Assembly (NCBI RefSeq): GCF_001308265.1 | Contig: NZ_CP012023.1 | Location: forward strand, 2,432,932 to 2,496,931 | Reading direction: 5' to 3' | Origin: Celeribacter marinus | Lineage (GTDB): Bacteria; Pseudomonadota; Alphaproteobacteria; Rhodobacterales; Rhodobacteraceae | Length of the DNA stretch: 64,000 nucleotides | Part shown: in pieces, positions 57,299-64,000 of the stretch | How the letters are laid out: each line of letters starts with the position of its first letter | Position numbering within the stretch: the stretch's first letter is position 1 | The notes under the pieces: generated by a model | Seen by the model: the letters and a program-made list of their open reading frames with translations, nothing else | Told to the model about the DNA's origin: nothing | The model's database searches: none | Made by a program: the position numbers and the translations under genes

Positions 57299-57406
57299 GT
57301 CTTGGGCTCCGGAATGTGTTTTGAGGGGCGCGTATACGCCTCTATGTTCTATCTGCCAAGGGCTAGCGCCCTTGTTTGGTGTATTTCCCGTGTGACGACG
57401 TTACGA

Positions 57407-58348
57407 TCACCGTCGATATCCACCCCCGCCGCCGCGTTGAAGTTTCACAGCTTCGGTTTTTGCGATGCGGATCAGGTTCGCCATATACGGCTTTGTCGCG
57501 TCATCGTCACGCACGGCGGCATACAAGCGGCGGGTGCGGCCCGTGGCCGTCAGCGGGCGCACGGCGTAGTCGGGATGGTCACGAATATCGCGCATCACCC
57601 AGTCGGGCATAACGGCCACGCCACGGTTTGACGCCACAAGCATCAAAATCACATCCGTCAACTCGACCTGACGCACATGCGATGGCTCCACCCCTGCGGG
57701 GGTCAACAGCTCTTTGAACACATCAAGGCGCGCACGGTCCATCGGGTAGGTGAACAGTGTTTGATCCCGAAAGTCCTCGGCCTCGACGAACGCTTTGGCC
57801 GCGAGCGGGTTTTTCGCGGACATCACACACATCGGCGCGTAATCGAACAGCGGGACAAAGGTTGCGCCATCAATCGGGTCAGGGTCGGAGGAGATGACCA
57901 GATCGACCTCCTCTTTCATCAGCGCGGGCAAAGCTCCAAAGGCAAGGCGCATGCGGATGTCGACGTCGATCTCGGGCCATACTTTGCGAAACTGATCCAG
58001 AACGGGCATCAACCAGTCGAAACAGGCGTGACACTCAATCGCGATGTGCAACCGCCCTGCGGTGCCATCCTCGATATTGGCGAACTCCGCCTCCAACGCC
58101 TCGATACGGGGCAAGACATCCTCGGCCAAGGCCAGTAATTTCATCCCCGCAGCCGACAGTTTGAGCGGCTTGGAGCGGCGCACGAACAGTTCCAAGCCCG
58201 CCTGATCCTCAAGGCCTTTGACCTGATGCGACAGGGCCGATTGCGTGATGTTGAGCCGATCGGCCGCACGCGCCAATCCCCCCGCCTCATGGATCGCCTT
58301 TATGGTCCGCAGATGTCGAAATTCGAGATGCATCGAGTTGAGCGCCAT
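57407..58348 (-). CDS. LysR-family regulator (MetR-like)
   Basis: This 313-residue protein has an N-terminal HTH (IHEAGGLARAADRLNITQSALSHQVKGLEDQ) and a binding domain. It includes IECHACFDWLMPVLDQFRKVWPEIDVD, very like MetR, the homocysteine-responsive activator of methionine genes. It is divergent from metF with an 84-base gap, as expected for a metF activator. Starts at 58348 and 58333 are both possible. The C-terminus ends in an unusual Gly run (RGGGGGYRR). Confidence 0.88.
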   Translation of the reverse strand: MALNSMHLEFRHLRTIKAIHEAGGLARAADRLNITQSALSHQVKGLEDQAGLELFVRRSKPLKLSAAGMKLLALAEDVLPRIEALEAEFANIEDGTAGRLHIAIECHACFDWLMPVLDQFRKVWPEIDVDIRMRLAFGALPALMKEEVDLVISSDPDPIDGATFVPLFDYAPMCVMSAKNPLAAKAFVEAEDFRDQTLFTYPMDRARLDVFKELLTPAGVEPSHVRQVELTDVILMLVASNRGVAVMPDWVMRDIRDHPDYAVRPLTATGRTRRLYAAVRDDDATKPYMANLIRIAKTEAVKLQRGGGGGYRR

Positions 58349-58374
58349 TCATGTTAAACTTGAAAATTATGAAT
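58347..58374. promoter_or_regulatory. Palindrome between metR-like gene and metF
   Basis: ATTCAT (58347-58352) and ATGAAT (58369-58374) form an inverted repeat. Inside it lies a TTCA-N9-TGAA dyad (58348-58351 with 58361-58364). The location in the divergent gap fits a LysR-type operator; the usual MetR site is TGAA-N5-TTCA, so the fit is partial. Confidence 0.4.
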
Positions 58375-58432
58375 TTGTCTCACATGGACGCCTGTGACAC
58401 AAGGGCCACCGACATAGACAAGGACAGCCCCC

Positions 58433-59272
58433 ATGACCGCCGCACCAAATATCTCGTTCGAGTTCTTTCCTCCTAAGAACATCGAAGCATGCTTTAGCCT
58501 TTTTGAGACCGTGCAGGCGCTTGAGGGCATGAACCCCGGATTTGTGTCTGTGACCTACGGCGCGGGCGGCACGACCCGCGAATTGACCCATGACGCGGTG
58601 GCGCTTTTGCACCGCAAGTACGGATGGAACGTGGCCGCGCACCTGACCTGTGTGAACGCGACACGCGCCGAAACCCTTGCGATTGCCGAGAGTTACAAGG
58701 CGGTGGGTGTCAATGAAATCGTGGCCCTGCGCGGCGATCCGCCAAAAGATGCGGGCAAATTCACGCCAGCCAAAGACGGCTTTGCCAATTCGGTCGAACT
58801 GATCGCGGCCCTCAAAGAGACGGGCAATTTCAAAATCCGCGTTGGCGCCTACCCAGATCCGCACCCCGATGCCAGCGACGAGAACGCAGACATCACTTGG
58901 CTCAAAAAGAAATTCGAAGCGGGCGCAGATTCGGCCATTACCCAGTTTTTCTTTGCCCCCGAAACGTTCTTTCGCTTTCGCGACCGTTGTGCAGATGCGG
59001 GGATCACGGGCAAAATCATTCCTGGCATATTGCCCATCACAAGCTGGAAGGGCGTGCAAAAATTCGCGGCCTCCTGCGGCACCCCCCTACCCGCGCATTA
59101 CGCCGAGGCGTTCGAGGCCACCGATGACGCGCGCAAACTGTCCATCGAGCTGTGCACCCAATTGTGCCAAAGCCTCATCAACGAGGGCGTCGAGGATTTG
59201 CACTTTTACACGCTCAACCGTCCACACCTGTCCAAAGCGATCTGCGCTAACTTGGGCGTTGCGGGGGCGTAG
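58433..59272 (+). CDS. metF: Methylenetetrahydrofolate reductase
   Basis: MetF makes 5-methyl-THF for methionine synthesis with FAD and NAD(P)H. The 279-residue TIM-barrel protein starts ISFEFFPPKNIEA with the catalytic Glu. It then shows VSVTYGAGGTTRE, NEIVALRGDPP, RVGAYPDPHPDA and GADSAITQFFF. The length fits the bacterial family. It is divergent from the MetR-like gene. Confidence 0.96.
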   Translation: MTAAPNISFEFFPPKNIEACFSLFETVQALEGMNPGFVSVTYGAGGTTRELTHDAVALLHRKYGWNVAAHLTCVNATRAETLAIAESYKAVGVNEIVALRGDPPKDAGKFTPAKDGFANSVELIAALKETGNFKIRVGAYPDPHPDASDENADITWLKKKFEAGADSAITQFFFAPETFFRFRDRCADAGITGKIIPGILPITSWKGVQKFAASCGTPLPAHYAEAFEATDDARKLSIELCTQLCQSLINEGVEDLHFYTLNRPHLSKAICANLGVAGA

Positions 59273-59275
59273 GGG

Positions 59276-60310
59276 TCACGCGTCCAAGGACGGGTGGCGC
59301 AGTTCCGATGGGTCGGTGCCGATGGTCCGTTTGCGGCGCATGAGGAAGAATTTTCCCCATCCGCGCCGCGAACCGACTGAGGGCGCATATGGGTCGGCCA
59401 GATAGCGTGACCGCCAGCCTTTTGGCAGGACAAGTCCCGCCATCTCCGCCTTATCAAGCATCCACACAAGCGTGGTATTCGACAATTTGCGGGCGGGGAC
59501 ATAGCCGCTCAACTGCCCGCCGACATCGCCGTGCGAGCCGCGAAACCACATCTGTTGGAGGTGTTGATCGGGCATGTCCGGATTTGTCTCGAACATCACA
59601 GGGGCATAGGCACCACGGCTCTCGTGCGCAGATAGGGCATGATAGACGAACTTTGCACTGCGCGGCGGATAGAGGTCGTGAAAAGCGTGAAACACCGAGC
59701 TAAACCGCCAGATCACCGGAAACTGTAGACCAACGGCCGCAACAGTGTCCCACACGCCCAAGAATTCTATTGGTGTCGTGTCGTGACAATACGCAGCGCG
59801 AAACGCCTGTGACGGGGCAAGCGTTGGACCCGTTTGGTAGTGTCGGTAGGCGACCGTGATGTTTTGTTCGGTGGCATGCTGGGCCTTGATCAGGCCGACT
59901 TTGTCGATGAAGCCCGCAAGCGAGCGCACGGCGTAGGCTCCGCGCGAATAGCCCATCAGATAGATCCGGTCACCGGGATGATAGCGCGAGGCAAGCGCGC
60001 CGTAGACACGTTTGATTTGCTTGTTGATCCCACGGCCCTCGATGACGTCACGCGCATCGCGCCATGTGTTCATCTGGATGCCCGCCTCATAGCGCACGAT
60101 CATGTTGGCGTCATCGGCGGTTTGCGTGGCCAGTCGATACGTTAAGCCCGCGTTGGTCTCGAACCCCTCCTCAAGCGAGGACATCGTGCCATCGAGAATG
60201 ATCAGGTGTGTGACAGGGCCACGCGCACGCGCCGCACCCGAAACACGGATGCGTGGACGGATCGAAAAGAGCTGGCGAAAGCGTTGAAGAAGCGCGTTAC
60301 TGTGCGGCAA
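59276..60310 (-). CDS. DUF2235 alpha/beta hydrolase
   Basis: This 344-residue protein has the DUF2235 pattern: LIILDGTMSSLEEG near residue 37, then the nucleophile elbow IYLMGYSRGAYAVRSLAGFI and the Asp in FLGVWDTVAAVG. The C-terminal IWFRGSHGDVGG-type segment (MWFRGSHGDVGGQLS) holds the His. The domain is found in T6SS Tle1-like phospholipases and in stand-alone hydrolases; no T6SS gene is near. The start appears to be TTG at 60310, 14 bases inside the preceding CoxL-like gene. Confidence 0.82.
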   Translation of the reverse strand: MPHSNALLQRFRQLFSIRPRIRVSGAARARGPVTHLIILDGTMSSLEEGFETNAGLTYRLATQTADDANMIVRYEAGIQMNTWRDARDVIEGRGINKQIKRVYGALASRYHPGDRIYLMGYSRGAYAVRSLAGFIDKVGLIKAQHATEQNITVAYRHYQTGPTLAPSQAFRAAYCHDTTPIEFLGVWDTVAAVGLQFPVIWRFSSVFHAFHDLYPPRSAKFVYHALSAHESRGAYAPVMFETNPDMPDQHLQQMWFRGSHGDVGGQLSGYVPARKLSNTTLVWMLDKAEMAGLVLPKGWRSRYLADPYAPSVGSRRGWGKFFLMRRKRTIGTDPSELRHPSLDA

Positions 60311-62600
60311 ATTGCTCGCTTTCTTTAGCGCCGTTCACCGCGCGCCAGACCTTTTGCGGTGTGAACGGCATGTCGATGCGGCGCACACCAAGCGGCCAAA
60401 GCGTATCCGCCACGGCGTTGGCCACGGCGGCCAGCGCGCCCACGGTGCCCGCCTCACCGCAGCCTTTCATCCCCATAACGTTATGGGTCGAGGGCACGGG
60501 TTCGGAGACAAATTTGACAAAGGGCATATCGTCGGCGCGGGGCATCGCGTAATCCATGAAGGACGCGGTGACGAGTTGGCCCTCATCGTCATAGACGCAC
60601 ATCTCGGTGAGCGCCTGTCCGATGCCTTGGGCCACGCCGCCATGGACCTGACCCTCGGCCAACATCGGGTTGATCAGATTGCCAAAATCGTCGACCACGG
60701 AGTATTTCACCACCTTGGTCTCGCCCGTCTCGGGGTCAATTTCCACCTCTGCGATGTGACACCCGTTGGGGTAGGAGCGCCCTTCGATTTCGGCCTGTTC
60801 GCGCACGGACAAGAGATCATCACGGCCTTTGTCGCGCGCCAAAGCCGCAGCCTCTAGCATGGTGGGCGTCTCGTTGGTGCCCTCAACGCGGAACCGTTCG
60901 TCGTCAAATGTCACCTCGCCGCCAAATTCGGCTTTGAGAAAGGCGCTCATGTCGGTCACGAGGGTGCCCACGGTTTTGAGCGTGGCGTTGTTTTGCGTGG
61001 TCACAGAGCGCGATCCGCCTGTGCCGCCACCCGATGGGATACGGTCACTGTCGCCTTGGATCACGTCAATCAAGGCTGCGGGAATGCCGGTTTGATCGGC
61101 CAAAAACTGGGCATAGACCGTCTCGTGGCCCTGCCCGTTTGACTGGGTTCCGACATAAAGATTCACACCGCCATCGTCGCGAAATTCGACATGCGCCCAT
61201 TCATCCGGATCGCCAAGGATGCTTTCGATGTAGTAACAAAGCCCCCGTCCGCGCAGTTTGCCCGCCGCCTCGGACGCCGCTTTGCGCGCGGCAAATCCGT
61301 CCCAATCGGCCTCGGCCAATCCACGGTCCATCACTTTGTTGAAATCACCCACATCATAGAGTTCGCCCGTGGCGGTGCGGTAGGGAAAGGCATCGGCAGC
61401 GATGAAGTTTTTGCGGCGCAGGGTCACAGGATCAACACCCAACTCGCGCGCCGCTTGATCCATTGCGCGCTCAAGGGCAAAAATCGCCTCGGGACGCCCC
61501 GCGCCACGGTACGCATCCACGAGCGAGGTATTGGTGTAAATGCCGCGCACGCGCAAAAACGCCGCTTGGCAATCATAGGTGCCCATCAAGACCTTTTCGA
61601 ACAGCTCCGACTGGATCGGCTGGCCGTAGTGCGAATTATAGGCCCCAAGGTTGGAAATCGTATCGACACTGTAGGCAATGAGTTTGTGATCGGCGTCAAA
61701 GCCCAATTCACAGGTCGAAATCAGATCGCGGCCCGCGTGATCCGACAACATGCCCTCGGTGCGCTCGGACATCCACCGCACGGGACGCGCGATGTGTTTG
61801 GAGGCGGCGGCAATCATAAAGTACTCGGGGAACGGCATGCCTTTGAGGCCAAATCCGCCGCCCACATCGGGGTTGGTGATGCGCACACGTTCGCGGTCAA
61901 TACCGAGGTTATCGGCCAAATCGTCCTTCATCCCCCACACGCCTTGTCCGCCAAAACACAGGTGAACGCGGCCATCGTCGCCCCATTCGGCAAAGGCCCC
62001 GCGCGGCTCCATCGGTACGATCAGAACACGGTTGTCCATCACGGGTACGGTGACGCGGTGGGCGGCGGTGGCCATAACGGCGGCCACGGACGCCCCATCG
62101 CCCTTTTCGTAGTCATAGGCGATATTTTCGGGGGCCTCATCGTGGATCTGTGGCCCGCCCGTCTCAAGACCGACATGCACAGGTAAATCATCAAAATCGA
62201 ACGCGATTAGCTCGGCGGCATCTTTGGCCTGTGCCAGCGTCTCAGCAATCACACAGGCAATCGGCTCGCCCACGTAGCGCACGCGCCCCTCGGCCAGAAT
62301 GGGGCGCTTGGGATCGGCGGCAGGTGTGCCATCGGCATTGGTGATCACCTCGCCCTTTTGATAGGGATGCAGGCCAATCTGTGCCAGATCGTCAAATGTC
62401 AAAACCGCCAACACGCCCTCGGCGTCACGGGCATCCGACACATCTAGTTCGGTGATCTCGGCGTGGGCCACGGGCGAGCGCAGAATATAAGCAACGGCTG
62501 ACCCCTCAGGGGCGATATCATCGACGTAGCGTCCACGTCCGGTCAAAAAACGCGTGTCTTCGCGGCGTTTCACGGGTTGGCTTTTTCCGAACTTATCCAT
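60297..62600 (-). CDS. CoxL-like (form II) molybdopterin-binding dehydrogenase subunit
   Basis: This is the large subunit of a xanthine dehydrogenase-family molybdenum enzyme, 767 residues long. It begins FGKSQPVKRREDTRFLTGRGRYVDD. The active-site loop reads VDAYRGAGRPEA, the form II (AYRGAGR) version rather than AYRCSFR of true CO dehydrogenase. The substrate-side Glu is in MKGCGEAGTVGAL. The medium (FAD) and small (2Fe-2S) subunits are not next to it in the window. AAGGAT before the ATG fits. It overlaps DUF2235 at its 3' end. Confidence 0.9.
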   Translation of the reverse strand: MDKFGKSQPVKRREDTRFLTGRGRYVDDIAPEGSAVAYILRSPVAHAEITELDVSDARDAEGVLAVLTFDDLAQIGLHPYQKGEVITNADGTPAADPKRPILAEGRVRYVGEPIACVIAETLAQAKDAAELIAFDFDDLPVHVGLETGGPQIHDEAPENIAYDYEKGDGASVAAVMATAAHRVTVPVMDNRVLIVPMEPRGAFAEWGDDGRVHLCFGGQGVWGMKDDLADNLGIDRERVRITNPDVGGGFGLKGMPFPEYFMIAAASKHIARPVRWMSERTEGMLSDHAGRDLISTCELGFDADHKLIAYSVDTISNLGAYNSHYGQPIQSELFEKVLMGTYDCQAAFLRVRGIYTNTSLVDAYRGAGRPEAIFALERAMDQAARELGVDPVTLRRKNFIAADAFPYRTATGELYDVGDFNKVMDRGLAEADWDGFAARKAASEAAGKLRGRGLCYYIESILGDPDEWAHVEFRDDGGVNLYVGTQSNGQGHETVYAQFLADQTGIPAALIDVIQGDSDRIPSGGGTGGSRSVTTQNNATLKTVGTLVTDMSAFLKAEFGGEVTFDDERFRVEGTNETPTMLEAAALARDKGRDDLLSVREQAEIEGRSYPNGCHIAEVEIDPETGETKVVKYSVVDDFGNLINPMLAEGQVHGGVAQGIGQALTEMCVYDDEGQLVTASFMDYAMPRADDMPFVKFVSEPVPSTHNVMGMKGCGEAGTVGALAAVANAVADTLWPLGVRRIDMPFTPQKVWRAVNGAKESEQFAAQ

Positions 62601-62616
62601 GGCGCAATCCTTCGTT

Positions 62617-62673
62617 GGGGCGAGACATGAAAAACCCCGCTGCTACGTAAGAGTAGCGGCGGGGCGAGACATG
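62617..62673. repeat. 13-base direct repeat flanking a terminator
   Basis: GGGGCGAGACATG occurs at 62617-62629 and 62661-62673, on both sides of the terminator hairpin upstream of the CoxL-like gene. The second copy overlaps the stem end. It is probably a small duplication or slippage product. Confidence 0.6.
62630..62664 (-). terminator. Terminator after the ornithine decarboxylase gene
   Basis: A 12-bp stem (62635-62646 with 62653-62664, one T-G pair) is followed on the minus strand by TTTTT (62634-62630). Confidence 0.85.
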
Positions 62674-62720
62674 TAAAGGGCGCAGATGCGCAGGACGCGT
62701 GTGCAGTTTGTACCGCGAAG

Positions 62721-63887
62721 TTAAGCCGCAAGTGCGCGCAGGGCGCAGGTCTGGCTTTGCACGATCTCAACGGTGAGGTTTCCAAACCCGTTAAAACGTG
62801 TTGCGGTCGCCACAGAGTAGGCCCCGACACCGTAGAAGATCACGTGATCCTCTTCTTGCATATCGCATGGAAAGCCGATTTCGGACGGTAGTTTGTCGGT
62901 GCTGTCACAGGTCGGGCCGAACACGGTGCGCAAGACGGGATCGCCGGTGCGCAGCTGCGCCTCGGGGCCGAATGCGTCGATACGGTCGATGACGCCAACG
63001 AGGTGCAGCTCGGACAATGCGCCGTAGATGCCATCATTAATGAACACATGTGCATCGTCGCGAATGGCGCGCACACGCGTGGCAAGCGCATAGCTTTCAG
63101 CCACAAGCGCACGGCCCGGCTCGCACACGAGTGCAGGACGATCCGCGCCAAAGGCCTCGTCGGTCACGCGGTCGATCAGCGCAAAGGTTGCGTCCAGCTG
63201 TGGGATCACATCGTTGAGACGGTGCGAGGGGAACCCGCCGCCCACGTTCAAGCGATTGATGCGCACGCCTGTGTCGCGTCCAATGCCCGCAGCGGCGTGG
63301 ATGTAGGACGCCCATGCCGCAGGGTCGGTGCACTGTGTGCCCGGATGGAAGGTGAGCGACACGGTAAAGCCAAGAGCCTGAGCACGCATGACAAGATCAC
63401 GGGCCAAATCAACAGTTGCGCCGAATTTCGCGCCAAAGTTATAGGCCGCGCCATCGACGGGCAGCTTGAAGCGCACAGCAATTTCCACGCCCTCGGACGG
63501 CACCAACTCGCCAAGTTTTTCCAACTCGGAGCGGCTATCGACGGAATAGGATTTCACACCTGCTTTTACGGCGTGTTTGATCTCGGAGCGCGAACGCACA
63601 GGGTTGTTGTAGTGCATTGCGGCATGGGGCGCGAGGCGCGCAATCGTGTCGATTTCAACGGGCGAGGCCACGTCAAAACCGCAGATACCTGCGTTTACGA
63701 GGTTCTGGAGCACAGCCTCATCTGGGTTTGCCTTGACCGCGTAGGTCACAAAACCCGGAAAGCCGGACAAGAAACGATGCGCGTTGGCCTGAAGGATTTC
63801 GGGCGAGAAAAACAGAACCGGATGCTCGGGAGCATGGTTGCGCAGGTAGTCAGCGGGCGATGCCCAGATATTGTTAGAGAGCCCCAT
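62721..63887 (-). CDS. Ornithine decarboxylase (fold III PLP)
   Basis: This 388-residue PLP enzyme makes putrescine from ornithine. The PLP Lys is in FVTYAVKANPD. The Gly loop is in NVGGGFPSH, and the phosphate/substrate part in CEPGRALVAES. The ODC-type Cys/Asp motif is FGPTCDSTDKL, and VFYGVGAYS-type is VIFYGVGAYSVATATRFNGFG. It resembles eukaryotic-type ODC found in alphaproteobacteria. The start at 63887 has AAGGAT upstream; the seven-codon longer frame would need TTG. The last 113 bases of the window show no gene. Confidence 0.9.
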   Translation of the reverse strand: MGLSNNIWASPADYLRNHAPEHPVLFFSPEILQANAHRFLSGFPGFVTYAVKANPDEAVLQNLVNAGICGFDVASPVEIDTIARLAPHAAMHYNNPVRSRSEIKHAVKAGVKSYSVDSRSELEKLGELVPSEGVEIAVRFKLPVDGAAYNFGAKFGATVDLARDLVMRAQALGFTVSLTFHPGTQCTDPAAWASYIHAAAGIGRDTGVRINRLNVGGGFPSHRLNDVIPQLDATFALIDRVTDEAFGADRPALVCEPGRALVAESYALATRVRAIRDDAHVFINDGIYGALSELHLVGVIDRIDAFGPEAQLRTGDPVLRTVFGPTCDSTDKLPSEIGFPCDMQEEDHVIFYGVGAYSVATATRFNGFGNLTVEIVQSQTCALRALAA

Positions 63888-64000
63888 CAGCGTATCCTTC
63901 ACCAACAAGGCGCAGCCACTCTCTTACCCGGGAGAACCGGTTGGGATTGCGCTTACGCGATTATCCTTAAGCGCTCCCCGTTGCTCGTTTTGAGCAGTGG

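Noticed and set aside
59276..60310. Type VI secretion phospholipase effector
   Set aside because: The DUF2235 domain fits, but there is no VgrG, PAAR, Hcp or immunity gene nearby.
61191..62186. 331-codon plus-strand frame opposite the CoxL-like gene
   Set aside because: It is antisense to a complete molybdoenzyme subunit and shows no family features.
60297..62600. True CO dehydrogenase large subunit
   Set aside because: The active loop is AYRGAGR (form II) rather than AYRCSFR, and the other two subunits are not adjacent.

Overview
The window is a chromosomal stretch of an alphaproteobacterium, most likely a Rhodobacteraceae (Roseobacter-group) species. Pointers are the compact, fairly GC-rich DNA (high fifties percent by eye), the PHA granule cluster phaZ-phaC-phaP-phaR, the DUF2842-purA and fdx pairs, the Flp-like mini-pilin, and several proteins that look typical of that family. 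I see no insertion sequences, prophage genes, CRISPR arrays, rRNA genes or replication origin. There is one tRNA gene (Leu, TAA). No gene-free stretch exceeds about 270 bases. Many start codons were moved inward from the longest possible reading frame, using Shine-Dalgarno spacing and family N-termini.

Layout. 1-10.8 kb: the 3' end of purD, purU, an FG-GAP repeat protein coupled to a 2Fe-2S ferredoxin, a peptidoglycan-binding lipoprotein, the membrane protease-control cluster hflK-hflC-degP, gor, rpiA and thiamine diphosphokinase. 10.8-20.6 kb: a large acidic low-complexity protein, DUF2842-purA, secG, pyrG, sdaA, a PaiB-like protein, a LysE exporter and a TerB protein. 20.8-26.2 kb: a complete polar amino-acid ABC transporter followed by a class I glutamine amidotransferase, then an orphan DegT-type aminotransferase. 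26.2-31.8 kb: a LysR regulator and the PHA granule cluster, with clear PhaR operator-like palindromes. 31.8-35.6 kb: two alpha/beta hydrolases and thrS. 35.6-38.3 kb: a four-gene bufferin-type RiPP operon (DUF2282 precursor, DUF692 MNIO enzyme, DUF2063 partner, DoxX membrane protein). It is preceded by a region with nested inverted repeats. 38.3-45.1 kb: an ArsC-like protein, an SGNH esterase, DUF2177, a small secreted protein, folA-thyA, a TbpB-like surface lipoprotein coupled to a Slam outer-membrane translocon, and gloA. 45.2-54.1 kb: a MarR regulator, sdhE, an aspartate-type aminotransferase, a MATE exporter, an NAD-dependent epimerase, two lipoproteins with a Tas-like aldo-keto reductase, and metG. 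54.3-64 kb: a lytic transglycosylase, tRNA-Leu, a rhomboid protease, the Flp-like peptide, suhB, a LysR regulator divergent from metF, DUF2235 with a form-II CoxL-like molybdoenzyme subunit, and an ornithine decarboxylase.

The most interesting parts are the bufferin operon (a recently recognised copper-handling RiPP type) with its unusual upstream structure, the Slam/TbpB-like pair (type XI secretion outside the usual gammaproteobacterial and neisserial hosts), and the PhaR operator set that ties phaP, phaR and phaC/phaZ into one local regulon. All functional statements come from reading the sequence and from memory of the families; no searches were run.
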